A stretch of 64,000 bases of DNA, from positions 1 to 64,000 of the forward strand of contig CAMCVE010000006.1 of assembly GCA_945881775.1 (NCBI GenBank), written 5' to 3'. The notes below the pieces were generated by a model that did not search any database, was not told the DNA's origin, and worked only from the letters and a program-made list of their open reading frames with translations. A program made the position numbers and the translations under genes. The stretch's first letter is position 1; every line of letters begins with the position of its first letter. Source of the DNA: Bacteriovorax stolpii. Its GTDB lineage: Bacteria; Bdellovibrionota; UBA2428. Below are positions 54,338 to 62,667 of the stretch, piece after piece.

Positions 54338-54366
54338 ACTGTACTGCTTTAAGAAGTACAGATCAA
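54338..54366 (-). promoter_or_regulatory. Toxin-antitoxin promoter with embedded operator palindrome
   Basis: Minus strand: -35 TTGATC (54361-54366), 17-bp spacer, -10 TACAGT (54338-54343). A perfect inverted repeat CTGTACT-N9-AGTACAG (54339-54361) fills the spacer and overlaps both boxes, an ideal position for an antitoxin to block polymerase. Confidence 0.7.
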
Positions 54367-54621
54367 CCCTTAAACATTGGGATGCTCTTGATTTGTGCCG
54401 GCCAAACCCCGCAATTTTTTGGATAAATATTGGAAATTTAAAAGCTACGCTGACCTGTGGTTGGCTATAGGCTTTGGGGCTACGGAGGCCTGCGCGCGTA
54501 GCGTTTGCCATAGTTCAGTTTATTAAACACCTGATGAAATGCTGGGACTTTCCGCCGCGATCCGCGAAGTTCAGACATTGGATTTCTAGACGCTTCAATA
54601 GAACGACGATACCCTGATTGA

Positions 54622-55071
54622 GTGGTAAAGATCAGGAGCGCTCTCCCTGTAGACGCTCAAGAAATTTCTAAGGTCGAGTCTGAGGCCCATCCGCAGGAAG
54701 TCGCAGCAACTCTCGAAGATTTTCGCGAGTATCTTAGCGATCCACAGAAACGGCAAACGATTTTAGTCGCTGAAAACGACGGCATTGTAGCCGGCTTCCT
54801 CGGCTACACAATTCAAGAGAAGTATCGAGTATATATCTGGGATATTGCAGTCAGGCAGAATCAGCGGTCGAGAGGAATCGCAACGAACTTACTGACGGCC
54901 CTAATCACCAAGGCGGCAGCCCAGGGCATGCGTTCCGTTTTTCTAAAAGTTTCTGATGAAAATATTCCGGCGCATCGCCTATACGGTCGATTCAATTTTG
55001 TCCTAAAAGATCAACTCAAAGACTATTACGGACATTCTCGGGATGCTTTTGTTTTGGAGCTTATTTTATAA
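54622..55071 (+). CDS. GNAT family N-acetyltransferase
   Basis: A 149-residue protein with the acetyl-CoA-binding motif A (IAVRQNQRSRGIATNLLTAL; R-x2-G-I/L-A pattern) and motif B region (NIPAHRLYGRFNFVLKDQLKDYY). This resembles RimI-type peptide acetyltransferases. The substrate is unknown; it could be a cargo gene. Start is GTG. It lies inside the tRNA-His element and has a strong terminator downstream. Confidence 0.85.
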   Translation: MVKIRSALPVDAQEISKVESEAHPQEVAATLEDFREYLSDPQKRQTILVAENDGIVAGFLGYTIQEKYRVYIWDIAVRQNQRSRGIATNLLTALITKAAAQGMRSVFLKVSDENIPAHRLYGRFNFVLKDQLKDYYGHSRDAFVLELIL

Positions 55072-55116
55072 CCCTAAACTTTAAGCCGGGCGCTGCCCGT
55101 TAGACTTCAGAAAAAG

Positions 55117-55154
55117 ATAACGCCGGTCTGGAAAAATCCAGATCGGCGTTTTTG
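55117..55154 (+). terminator. Intrinsic terminator after the GNAT gene
   Basis: AACGCCGGTCTGGA pairs with TCCAGATCGGCGTT (one G-T pair) around AAAA, followed by TTT; the T-run of the stem and tail together is TTTTT. Confidence 0.88.
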
Positions 55155-55221
55155 CTTCGTATTTCCTAGCTCTTCTAATCTTCGATCCGATCAAAGATTA
55201 GTGTTTTAGACTGCTGAGAAT

Positions 55222-55350
55222 TCAACTGGGGACTTTCTCGGGTTCAATTTTTGAAAATATATCCAGGATCTCTTGGTAAATAGGAGATTCAAACTGAATT
55301 AAACATACTTCATTATCTGAGAATACTGTGCACTCATATTCAGCAGCTCT
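55222..55350 (-). pseudogene. Possible remnant of a truncated gene (3' end)
   Basis: On the minus strand this stretch encodes AEYECTVFSDNEVCLIQFES followed by a helical IYQEILDIFSKIEPEKVPS tail and a stop. It looks protein-like, but upstream the frame runs antisense into the recombinase fragment and no suitable start is present. It may be the surviving 3' end of a gene cut at the same junction as the recombinase. Weakly supported. Confidence 0.3.
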
Positions 55351-55663
55351 GTCTAACAAATTTTGGGAATGGGAAAAGGACGAACAGGCGCGTGTGCTCA
55401 GGCACCTCTGCAAAAGCATCGGCATCACGCTCGTGAAGTTTCACGACCTCAGGGCAACGTTCATCACGCAGCTTTTGCTTAAAGGTGTTTCTCTGGCCCA
55501 GGTCATGGCTATCGTAGGTCACGCGGAACTCAAAACCACCAACCGCTATCTGCGAGTTCTAGGAACCGATCTGGACGGAGTCACAGACAAGCTCGGCTTT
55601 TCGCTCCCACAAGACCAGCTCGCCAAGGTTATCGACCTTAGGGCGAGCGGGGAAAGGGGGTGA
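55328..55663 (+). pseudogene. Tyrosine recombinase/integrase, C-terminal fragment
   Basis: About 111 codons that carry only the C-terminal part of a phage-type integrase: FHDLRATFITQLLL (HxxR, box II), VMAIVGHAELKTTNRYLRV (His and the nucleophile Tyr). The N-terminal arm/core-binding domains and the first catalytic Arg are missing. Integrase-like sequence begins at about FWEWEKDEQARVL; codons before that do not fit. It points towards the right direct repeat, as integrases often lie next to an att site. Confidence 0.85.
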
Positions 55664-55718
55664 GATAAGATGCGTTTTTGGCTCCAAGTTCCGCTAAAAA
55701 TGTTGCCTTGCGCCACTT

Positions 55719-55735
55719 GGCTACACGGCGCTACA
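55719..55735. repeat. Two further GCTACA repeats near the right end of the element
   Basis: GGCTACACGGC (55719-55729) matches the left-end repeats and is followed by GCTACATT at 55730, a 10-bp interval. They lie 40-55 bp inside the right direct repeat, mirroring the left-end cluster. Confidence 0.7.
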
Positions 55736-55775
55736 TTCGACTTCGATCTCATTAGTAATTACGGGATGATGACGG

Positions 55776-55847
55776 GACCCCCGTCAGTCACCCCAAGTTT
55801 AGATTGAAGTTTGCACTCCTTAAAAAATTCACAAACAAACTCAAATG
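55776..55847. repeat. Right 72-bp direct repeat (attR-like)
   Basis: The second copy of the repeat at 53559-53630: 21 identical bases covering the tRNA-His 3' end, then about 51 bp with five mismatches in total. The remainder of the tRNA is absent here, as expected for the distal end of an inserted element. Confidence 0.9.
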
Positions 55848-55884
55848 AAGTGCAAAGGCTTTGAGATACAACTCTCATAAGGCC

Positions 55885-58101
55885 CTAGGCGGCCTTTTTT
55901 TTCTCGAACTCGAGCTCGAGGTGCGCTTCGGCGTCTCGCAACCAATCTCGATCCAGATCGAACTCACGCTGCGAGTCCCTCAGACGGGCTTGCACCAAGT
56001 CCAAACTTTCGGGAGCCAATCGCACGAGCTCCTCCCAGAGACGACGACGCTCCGAGGGGTCCAGGAAGCTGAGACCCAGCACTAAGATTTTTGCGAAATC
56101 GGGGTCGTCCCCAGAAGTCAACGCCAACACAGCCCGCCTCAGGGCACCGCGATGACCGATGCGCACCAGAGAGAGGAGCGCGTTTTTGTGGCGCCAATTG
56201 GAATCCGTGCAAAGGTCCAGGAGCAGCGATTCGAAGTGCCTCAGCTTGAGCACCCCGATGGCGAAAACGGCGCCTGATCGATCCATAGGATGGGGTGAGG
56301 CGATAAAACCCAAAATCACTTGTTCGGCTTGCGCGCTCCAGGGACTGCGGCGGTAAAGTGCGATGGCGGCATTCACGCGCTCCCGACGTGAGTGGTTCTG
56401 GCCCAGAAACTGCGACAAAAATTCCATCAGGTGTTGATCCCGCTCAGCGGCAGCATACTCGCCCATCACCTCGATCGTGTTCGCTTTCACCCGCGGGTCT
56501 GCGTCTTCGGTGAGCACTTCGATGAGATAGGGAATCGAAAGCCCCCCGAGCTTGCGCATCAGCGCCCGCACCATCGATAGACGAGGCTCTTGCCGGCTGC
56601 GCACGAGTTCTCGGAGCATGCGCAAGAGTTCCAGGTTTCCATGGTGGCCCGGAAGCAAACCCAGAGCGGTGGCGGCCGCGGTTTGGATGTCCTCGCGCCC
56701 GTCGCGCAGGAAAGCCGCGATCGCCGAGGTGTGGCGAGCATCGCCCGCGCGGCCCAAGGAAAGCAGCAAGTTTTTGGTGAGCACGGGGCGCGGTTTGGAT
56801 TCGAGCACGCGCACGAGGGCCGAGGAATAAGCGACGTAGTCCGGGGTTCCGAGCGACTGGATAGCGGTGATCTGGCTCTCGAGATCTTTCGAGCTCACGA
56901 GCGACATGTGATAGTGACCGACTTGGCGCAGGTTCAGTCTTAGCAGCCAGAAAGCTCCTCCAGCGATCACCGCTCCCGTGAGCCAGATTGGCCAATCCCG
57001 CAGTCCCACCCCGGAGAGCATCGCGCAGACCAGCCCGGCAAGCGCGAGGCCAAGGGGCACGGACCACTTTTCGACTCCGCGTCGAACAAGGGTACGATCG
57101 CGGTTCGGCAAGCCAGCAACGAGCAGGCGCATCGATCGTGAGTAAAAACCATGCTCGAAAACCTTGCGCGTCACCTCGCCCAAGCAAAGCAGGACCGCGA
57201 AGACCTCGACCTTCGCGAAAACGCAGACTAGCGCCGCCGAAAACACCAGACCGGCGTGAAGCGGCATCATTCTGAAACCCCGAAACCACGTCGGCGCCCG
57301 CCCGGTAGAATTCACCCAAGCCAAAGTTGCAAGCGTCGCGAGCGATTGGAAGAACGCGAGCGACGAGAAGAGCCAGGCTAGCGAAAGCTGCGCATTCGCG
57401 AGTTCACGTAAACCCTGAGCGAAGCCGTAGGCTAGGATCCACTTGAGCGCGGCAATCAGCCCGAAGCTAACGAACAGAGCGCGACGAAAGTTCGGGGGCT
57501 CCGATCCTTCCTCCGGTACGAGACTTAAAGACGGCGCCGCCCGCAGCGCCACTCGAGAGCGAGCGACCAGCACGAGACCCACAGCGGCAGGCGTGGACCA
57601 CAGCCAGGGTCCCCAAGAGACACCCAGGAAATACTCCGCCAACAGTGCCGCTGAGCCCAGAAGAAATCCTGTTTCCTCAGCCATGGACAAGTTAGTGGCC
57701 GCACTCGCGCCACTCATGGGCGAAAGGCGAGTCGCAAAGAAGAGTTGGCTCGTCGTGCGCAAAAAACTAATGAGCACTTGTCCCGCCAAATAGAGGGCGG
57801 CAGTCTGAAGCAAACTCGTCGACTTCAAATCCAAGTGGCGTTCCGCAAAACAAAGCACGAGCGCCAGCGAACAAAAGATAATCCATTGTTTTTTGAGCGA
57901 GGCCAAATCACCCCGACGAGCGAGGCTCCCGAAAGCAAAAGCTATCAGCGCATGGCCTATAAAAAGCCACGGCAAAACACCGATGCCGCCAGCCGAGCCG
58001 ATGACCAGCGAAAGGGCCGCGTACTGGAGCGCGAAAATGACCCACCCCTGGGTCGCCGAGATCACAAGCCAACGGAGGGCAATGCCTCCCCTACGATTCA
58101 T
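55885..58101 (-). CDS. Multi-pass membrane transporter-like protein fused to HEAT repeats
   Basis: A 738-residue protein. Residues 1 to about 405 contain roughly 11-12 membrane segments in an MFS or ADP/ATP-translocase-like arrangement (WVIFALQYAALSLVI ... WLTGAVIAGGAFWLL). Residues about 415-700 form HEAT-like helical repeats (LLSLGRAGDARHTSAIAAFL, TAAATALGLLPGHHGNLELL, VKANTIEVMGEYAAAERDQH). Such fusions are known among NTT-type nucleotide carriers of intracellular bacteria and relatives, but the substrate is not inferable. It ends 38 bp beyond the right direct repeat of the tRNA-His element. Confidence 0.75.
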   Translation of the reverse strand: MNRRGGIALRWLVISATQGWVIFALQYAALSLVIGSAGGIGVLPWLFIGHALIAFAFGSLARRGDLASLKKQWIIFCSLALVLCFAERHLDLKSTSLLQTAALYLAGQVLISFLRTTSQLFFATRLSPMSGASAATNLSMAEETGFLLGSAALLAEYFLGVSWGPWLWSTPAAVGLVLVARSRVALRAAPSLSLVPEEGSEPPNFRRALFVSFGLIAALKWILAYGFAQGLRELANAQLSLAWLFSSLAFFQSLATLATLAWVNSTGRAPTWFRGFRMMPLHAGLVFSAALVCVFAKVEVFAVLLCLGEVTRKVFEHGFYSRSMRLLVAGLPNRDRTLVRRGVEKWSVPLGLALAGLVCAMLSGVGLRDWPIWLTGAVIAGGAFWLLRLNLRQVGHYHMSLVSSKDLESQITAIQSLGTPDYVAYSSALVRVLESKPRPVLTKNLLLSLGRAGDARHTSAIAAFLRDGREDIQTAAATALGLLPGHHGNLELLRMLRELVRSRQEPRLSMVRALMRKLGGLSIPYLIEVLTEDADPRVKANTIEVMGEYAAAERDQHLMEFLSQFLGQNHSRRERVNAAIALYRRSPWSAQAEQVILGFIASPHPMDRSGAVFAIGVLKLRHFESLLLDLCTDSNWRHKNALLSLVRIGHRGALRRAVLALTSGDDPDFAKILVLGLSFLDPSERRRLWEELVRLAPESLDLVQARLRDSQREFDLDRDWLRDAEAHLELEFEKKKAA

Positions 58102-58347
58102 GACTTCTTTTCGACTTAATCCTCTGAATCCTGAAAGCCTTCACGGAAACATAACGAAAGGACCTGGGCCTGCGCTTCCGAAGTTGCACCGCAGTATGAG
58201 GATGACTTGGAGATAGCCACATAGCGGCGCGCCCTGATTCCATTCCTGAAAAAATTTATCGCAGAAGGTCACGACGAATTTGTCTATGCGAGCCCGTTCT
58301 CTGGCTTCGCCCAAATTGCGCTAGCCGCAAGTTGCCGTCGCCTTGGA

Positions 58348-59253
58348 GTGAGGTGCCGGGTCTTCGCAGCAAAAGACATCGCCACCGATGAGGCGCACGA
58401 ATTCTCGCGGCTCGCAGAAAGCTTCGGCGCGAAACTGCTCTTGTGCGACAACCTGGCCGAAGCCGAAACCCGCAGCATTCTGCACGCCAGTTCCTCGCGC
58501 TCGGCGTTCAAACTTCCGCTTGGATTCAACCACGCTGATTTCCGCTCGCACTTAAAGACGCAACTCGCGGTGCAATGGACCGAAATCTGCCGGAGTCTCG
58601 GTTCCGCGCCCTCGCGCGTGTGGATACCTGTTGGCAGCGGGACTCTACTCCACACATTCCGGAGCTTGCTCGCGCCAACGATTGAAATTCTTGGCATCGG
58701 GGTGAATGTGCTGCCCGAGAAAGATCTGCGCATTTGCAGCATTCGTAAACTCCCCAACACCTCGTACGCCACTTGCCCCGAGGCGTTCGAGACGCCGGCG
58801 CGTTTGCCGCCACCGATTCCTTCAAACGCGTTCTACGACGCCAAACTCTGGTCGTGGATTGAGAAGTCGGCGCGTCCCGGAGATCTAGTAGTTGCGCGGG
58901 CAAAACAACCTTTGCAAGGCAACTATCAGCTGCGATTGGCGCAAAATATATCTTGGCCAATTGCAGACACTTTAGTCTGGCTCGATCCTTCGCTGCTGAT
59001 TGTTTTACGGCGCTTTTTCCTTCGTTCTTTTCTTCGATCAATTCGCGGTGACCTACTTTGGGGCCATTCCAAAAAAACGTTAAGAAATAATATCTTTTCG
59101 AAAAATTCACTTCTGATGTGGATTCTTAGCACCCATAAGAAAAGAACGGCTTCGTACCTCAAATTACTTGAAAACCCACCTGCGGGAGTAGCGGTTTTCC
59201 GACTGCGAAGTGAAAAACAGGTCTCAGAATTCTTCCGTCAGTTGCCGCGGTAG
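58348..59253 (+). CDS. Chimeric ORF: PLP-fold-II-like front joined to FlaR-like kinase tail, probable fusion pseudogene
   Basis: A 301-codon ORF from a GTG. The front half (EAHEFSRLAESFGAKLLLCD; RVWIPVGSGTLLHTFRSLL; EILGIGVNVLPE) resembles the cofactor-binding part of fold-type II PLP enzymes. The back half (LQGNYQLRLAQNISWPIADT, VWLDPSLLIVLRRFFLR, LRSEKQVSEFFRQL) resembles FlaR-type small P-loop kinases but lacks the P-loop. Coding-like sequence continues upstream to a stop at 58222-58224 (EFVYASPFSGFAQIALAA) with no ATG, GTG or TTG in between. GC content drops at the junction near 58920. Most simply two genes fused by deletion; expression is doubtful. Confidence 0.55.
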   Translation: MRCRVFAAKDIATDEAHEFSRLAESFGAKLLLCDNLAEAETRSILHASSSRSAFKLPLGFNHADFRSHLKTQLAVQWTEICRSLGSAPSRVWIPVGSGTLLHTFRSLLAPTIEILGIGVNVLPEKDLRICSIRKLPNTSYATCPEAFETPARLPPPIPSNAFYDAKLWSWIEKSARPGDLVVARAKQPLQGNYQLRLAQNISWPIADTLVWLDPSLLIVLRRFFLRSFLRSIRGDLLWGHSKKTLRNNIFSKNSLLMWILSTHKKRTASYLKLLENPPAGVAVFRLRSEKQVSEFFRQLPR

Positions 59254-59287
59254 ACACGAGGTAAACTGCGGGGATCTCGACTGCGAT

Positions 59288-59317
59288 CGTCATTCGGGCA
59301 CCTAGTCCCGAACGACG
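59288..59317. repeat. Inverted repeat in the intergenic region
   Basis: CGTCATTCGGG, an 8-nt loop, then CCCGAACGACG (one mismatch). No T-run follows on either strand, so it is not a classical terminator. It lies about 190 bp upstream of the CrtC/AttH-like gene and could be an operator. Confidence 0.55.
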
Positions 59318-59507
59318 CAAAAGAGAGCGTCAGAGAAAGCGCAAGAATGTAGGATTTTTTAAGACTCAAGCACTCTCAAATTATCACGCCCGAGTTTTTG
59401 TGCAAATTGAGTCTGCTCGGACATGAAGCCAATCTCCTTCGACATCTTGCGGGAGTCAGCTCTTTGACACGGTTCTGAAGATTCAAAATTCAACTTATAC
59501 TTGGTGA

Positions 59508-60734
59508 ATGGATCTTATGAAGTTTCCCAAAGACGTCATGCTGCCAAAAGTCATGGGCCAAGTTTCCAAGCGCCTTGAGAAAATTCAAGACCGACTGCGC
59601 ATTGTGGGTCGATTCATTCCGACCGAGTCCGGCCAGAATTTGCACCCCGCACTTCCTCAGGGTGAAGATTTCGAGCGCTTCCAAAGCTCCAAGGAAGCCC
59701 TCAAGTCTTGGGCGAACAAACAAACGCAGTGGTGGTATTTTACGGGTCACCTGACTACTGCAGCCGGCCGTCGTTTTTCGTTTCAGTACGTTGCTTTTGA
59801 ACGTCATGCCTCAAAAGACTTTTTCGGCGTTCTTCCCACACGACTTTGGACGGAAGAGTTTTATGTCGCTCACTTCGCGATCTCGAATATTGATGCGCGC
59901 TCCGGGGAGAAGCCCTTTCGCTACTACCAAAAGGGCGGACTCATGCCCCATTTTGGTTTCTCGTCTGAAGAGCGCTTCCATATCGATCTCGACGGATGGC
60001 AAATGCACCAAGAAGACGACGAGAGCTTTCGTTTGCTTGCGAGCGACGACGGAACAACTCTCCAGCTCAGAGTCGAAGCCGATAAGCCCCTCTGCTATCA
60101 CGGTGCGGGCGGCTACCTCGCCAAGAACAAGCGCACGGAAGATGGCTCCCTTTACTGCAGCTACACTCGCCTCAAGGCGAGTGGCAAACTCCTTATCGAC
60201 GGCGTCCTCCACGAAGTTACGGGATCTGCGTGGATGGACCACGAAAAAATGGCCGCCGATGACCGCGTCTTCCACAACGGTTGGGACTGGTATTCGCTGC
60301 AGCTCGATAACTCCTGCGAGCTGATGCTTTATCTCCTCAAAGACGAGCAGGGTCGGCTCAGTGAATTCGCGTCAGGCACCTACTTCGATGCAAGCGGCAA
60401 AGCCCACACCATTCATTCCCGCGACATCGAGTGGGATCGCCTTCGTTTTTGGCAAAGTCCGCGCACAAAGGCCCGCTACCCGGTCGCAAATCGCCTGCGT
60501 ATCGCAAAGCTTGGTCTCGATCTTCGCGTCGACCCGATGCTTGACGACCAAGAAATGGACACCTCCAAAACAGCCTTCGTGACTTATTGGGAAGGTGCCG
60601 TCTCTGCAGAAGGCCGCTGCGACGGAAAGTCCGTTCGCGGACGCGGCTACCTCGAAATGGTGGGCTACGACCGTCGTCCGACAAGTCAGATTTTGAAGTT
60701 TCTCACGCGGCCGACCACTAAAAATCCGCTATAA
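59508..60734 (+). CDS. CrtC/AttH-like lipocalin-fold protein
   Basis: A 408-residue protein of the AttH/CrtC (carotenoid 1,2-hydratase-like) family, two lipocalin-like beta barrels. Visible marks are QWWYFTGHL near the N-terminus, GSAWMDHE (catalytic-type Asp-His), HNGWDWYSLQLDN, TYWEGAV and GRGYLEMVGYD at the end. CrtC members hydrate carotenoids; AttH members act on other hydrophobic molecules. There is no carotenoid gene nearby and no signal peptide is seen. It lies 10 bp before metG. Confidence 0.82.
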   Translation: MDLMKFPKDVMLPKVMGQVSKRLEKIQDRLRIVGRFIPTESGQNLHPALPQGEDFERFQSSKEALKSWANKQTQWWYFTGHLTTAAGRRFSFQYVAFERHASKDFFGVLPTRLWTEEFYVAHFAISNIDARSGEKPFRYYQKGGLMPHFGFSSEERFHIDLDGWQMHQEDDESFRLLASDDGTTLQLRVEADKPLCYHGAGGYLAKNKRTEDGSLYCSYTRLKASGKLLIDGVLHEVTGSAWMDHEKMAADDRVFHNGWDWYSLQLDNSCELMLYLLKDEQGRLSEFASGTYFDASGKAHTIHSRDIEWDRLRFWQSPRTKARYPVANRLRIAKLGLDLRVDPMLDDQEMDTSKTAFVTYWEGAVSAEGRCDGKSVRGRGYLEMVGYDRRPTSQILKFLTRPTTKNPL

Positions 60735-60744
60735 AGAGTGCGCT

Positions 60745-62667
60745 ATGAATTCTCGCGTGCCCGGACCCCCAACCCTCGAGGACCTCAAGAAAAACGTCAA
60801 ACGCCCTAAGCGCGCTGTCGTGACGGCAGGCATGCCGTATGCCAACGGTCCCGTTCACCTCGGGCACCTTGCCGGCGCACTGGTACCTCCCGACATTTTT
60901 GCGCGCTACCTCGGCATGCTCATCGGCAGAGAAAACGTTCTCTTTGTCAGCGGAAATGACGACCACGGTTCTACGAGTGAGCTTGCTGCCCTCAAAGCAG
61001 GAGTTCCGATTCGTGAATTCATCGACACGATCCACGACAAGCAGCTCGAGACTCTAAAAAAATATTCTGTAGGCTTTGATGTTTTCTCGGGGACCTCGCG
61101 CCCTGAGGCTTTCCCAATTCACAGCGCGCTCGCTCAAGAGATGCTTCGCAAGATGCACAAGAACGGTCTGCTCGAAAAGCGCGTAAGCCGTCAGTGGTTT
61201 GATCCCAAGCTTTCGCGCTTTCTCCAAGACCGCTTCGTCAACGGCACCTGCCCTAAGTGCGCCAACACTCGCGCTTACAGCGACCAGTGCGACAACTGCG
61301 GTGCACAGTATGAGCCTTCCGAGCTCATCGAACCTCGCAGCACGTTGAGCGACGCGACCCCAGAGCTACGTGACACCGTCCACTGGTGGCTTGATCTTTG
61401 GAAAGTCTCCGAACCCTTACGCGAGTGGATCCAGTCCAAGGAAAAGACCTGGCGCTCGGCCGTCTACACAGAAGTGCTTGGAACGGTGTTGCCTGCACTC
61501 GCATTTGCGAACACCTTCGAAGAAAAATACAAAGGCATCAAAGCCACGCTCCCCAAACACAAGAGCAAGTACGCCGCCGGGAAAAAGGTGCAGCTGCAGT
61601 TCGAGAGCAAAGCCGATTTTGAAGTCGCTCGGAAGGAGCTTGCAAAGCTTGGCATCGAAAACCAAATCCTCGATGGATGGGCCCATCGCTCGATTTCTAG
61701 AGACGTGGCTTGGGGCATCCCTATGCCTGCAGACATCGATCCCGAGATGAAGGGCAAGACTCTCTACGTCTGGCCCGACTCGCTCATCGCGCCCATCGCC
61801 TTCACTCAAGTCGCACTCCTTGCGAAAGGAAAAGATCCCGAAGACTACAAGAAATTCTGGACCGATCCCGAGTCCAAAGTTTACCAATTCCAAGGACAAG
61901 ACAACGTCTACTTCTACACGCTCATGCAAGGGGCGATGTGGCTCGGCACTCAGACCGATCCCATGCGCCAACCCGTAGTTGGCGAATTGCAAATGACAGA
62001 AATTTTTGGGTCGTATTTGTTGTGGGTCAACGGCGAGAAAATGTCCAAGTCCACGGGCAATTTCTTTACCGGAGACGAGCTCGTCGACGATAAAGGCTAC
62101 CAAGGTGACCAAGTCCGTTACTTCCTCGCGACACTCAATTTGGCAGAGAAAAATTCGAACTTTGATTTTGCCACTCTTGATGAGAGAAACAAGTTTCTTG
62201 CCGGCCCCATGAACGCAGCCTTTGAGAAACCCCTAAGCGCATGTCACTCTCAGTTTGGTGGAAAAGTGCCCGACGGCAAGCTTCTTCCCAAAGTTCTCGA
62301 TGAAACCACGAAGCTCGTTCAGAAATATCTGAGATCGATGGAAAAGTCGGACTATCCGGTGCTTCTCGGTCAAATCGAGAACTACGCACGCCAGATCAAC
62401 AGTCTTTTCACTCAGCACAAGCCTCACGATGACCGCCATCCCTTAGATGAGCGCAAAGACGCCCTCTACTCGTGTTTCTACGTACTAAAGAATCTCATGA
62501 TTCTCTTGTATCCCTTCGCGCCTGTAACCATGAGCAAGCTTCGCGAATCGCTTCGCTTGCCCGAATCTGTCTTCACGATCGACGAGCTCGGCACGGGGCT
62601 TCCCGCTGGACACGCGGTTGGCGAGAAGCAAGAATTCTTCCCAGCGGTCGGCGGAGCCACGATTTAG
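60745..62667 (+). CDS. metG: Methionyl-tRNA synthetase
   Basis: A 640-residue class I synthetase: VVTAGMPYANGPVHLGHLAG (HIGH region), zinc knuckle CPKCANTRAYSDQCDNCG, WGIPMP and KMSKS as EKMSKSTGNF. There is no C-terminal Arc1p/EMAP-like tRNA-binding domain. The segment normally HFIGKDIxYFHxLxWPAxL reads YQFQGQDNVYFYTLMQGAMW, an unusual variant of the Met pocket/editing region. It overlaps the stop of the convergent gene by three bases. Confidence 0.95.
   Translation: MNSRVPGPPTLEDLKKNVKRPKRAVVTAGMPYANGPVHLGHLAGALVPPDIFARYLGMLIGRENVLFVSGNDDHGSTSELAALKAGVPIREFIDTIHDKQLETLKKYSVGFDVFSGTSRPEAFPIHSALAQEMLRKMHKNGLLEKRVSRQWFDPKLSRFLQDRFVNGTCPKCANTRAYSDQCDNCGAQYEPSELIEPRSTLSDATPELRDTVHWWLDLWKVSEPLREWIQSKEKTWRSAVYTEVLGTVLPALAFANTFEEKYKGIKATLPKHKSKYAAGKKVQLQFESKADFEVARKELAKLGIENQILDGWAHRSISRDVAWGIPMPADIDPEMKGKTLYVWPDSLIAPIAFTQVALLAKGKDPEDYKKFWTDPESKVYQFQGQDNVYFYTLMQGAMWLGTQTDPMRQPVVGELQMTEIFGSYLLWVNGEKMSKSTGNFFTGDELVDDKGYQGDQVRYFLATLNLAEKNSNFDFATLDERNKFLAGPMNAAFEKPLSACHSQFGGKVPDGKLLPKVLDETTKLVQKYLRSMEKSDYPVLLGQIENYARQINSLFTQHKPHDDRHPLDERKDALYSCFYVLKNLMILLYPFAPVTMSKLRESLRLPESVFTIDELGTGLPAGHAVGEKQEFFPAVGGATI

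Larger units (their letters stand above)
53559..55847. mobile_element. Remnant of a tRNA-His-integrated element
   Basis: About 2.2 kb bounded by two copies of a 72-bp direct repeat, the left one starting inside the tRNA-His 3' end. Inside are a HigBA-like toxin-antitoxin pair, a GNAT acetyltransferase, a C-terminal tyrosine-recombinase fragment and short TGCTAC repeats near both ends. Integration into tRNA 3' ends by tyrosine recombinases is well established. The recombinase lacks its N-terminal part, so the element should no longer move by itself. Interpretation as an integrative-element remnant is inference from these combined signs. Confidence 0.8.
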
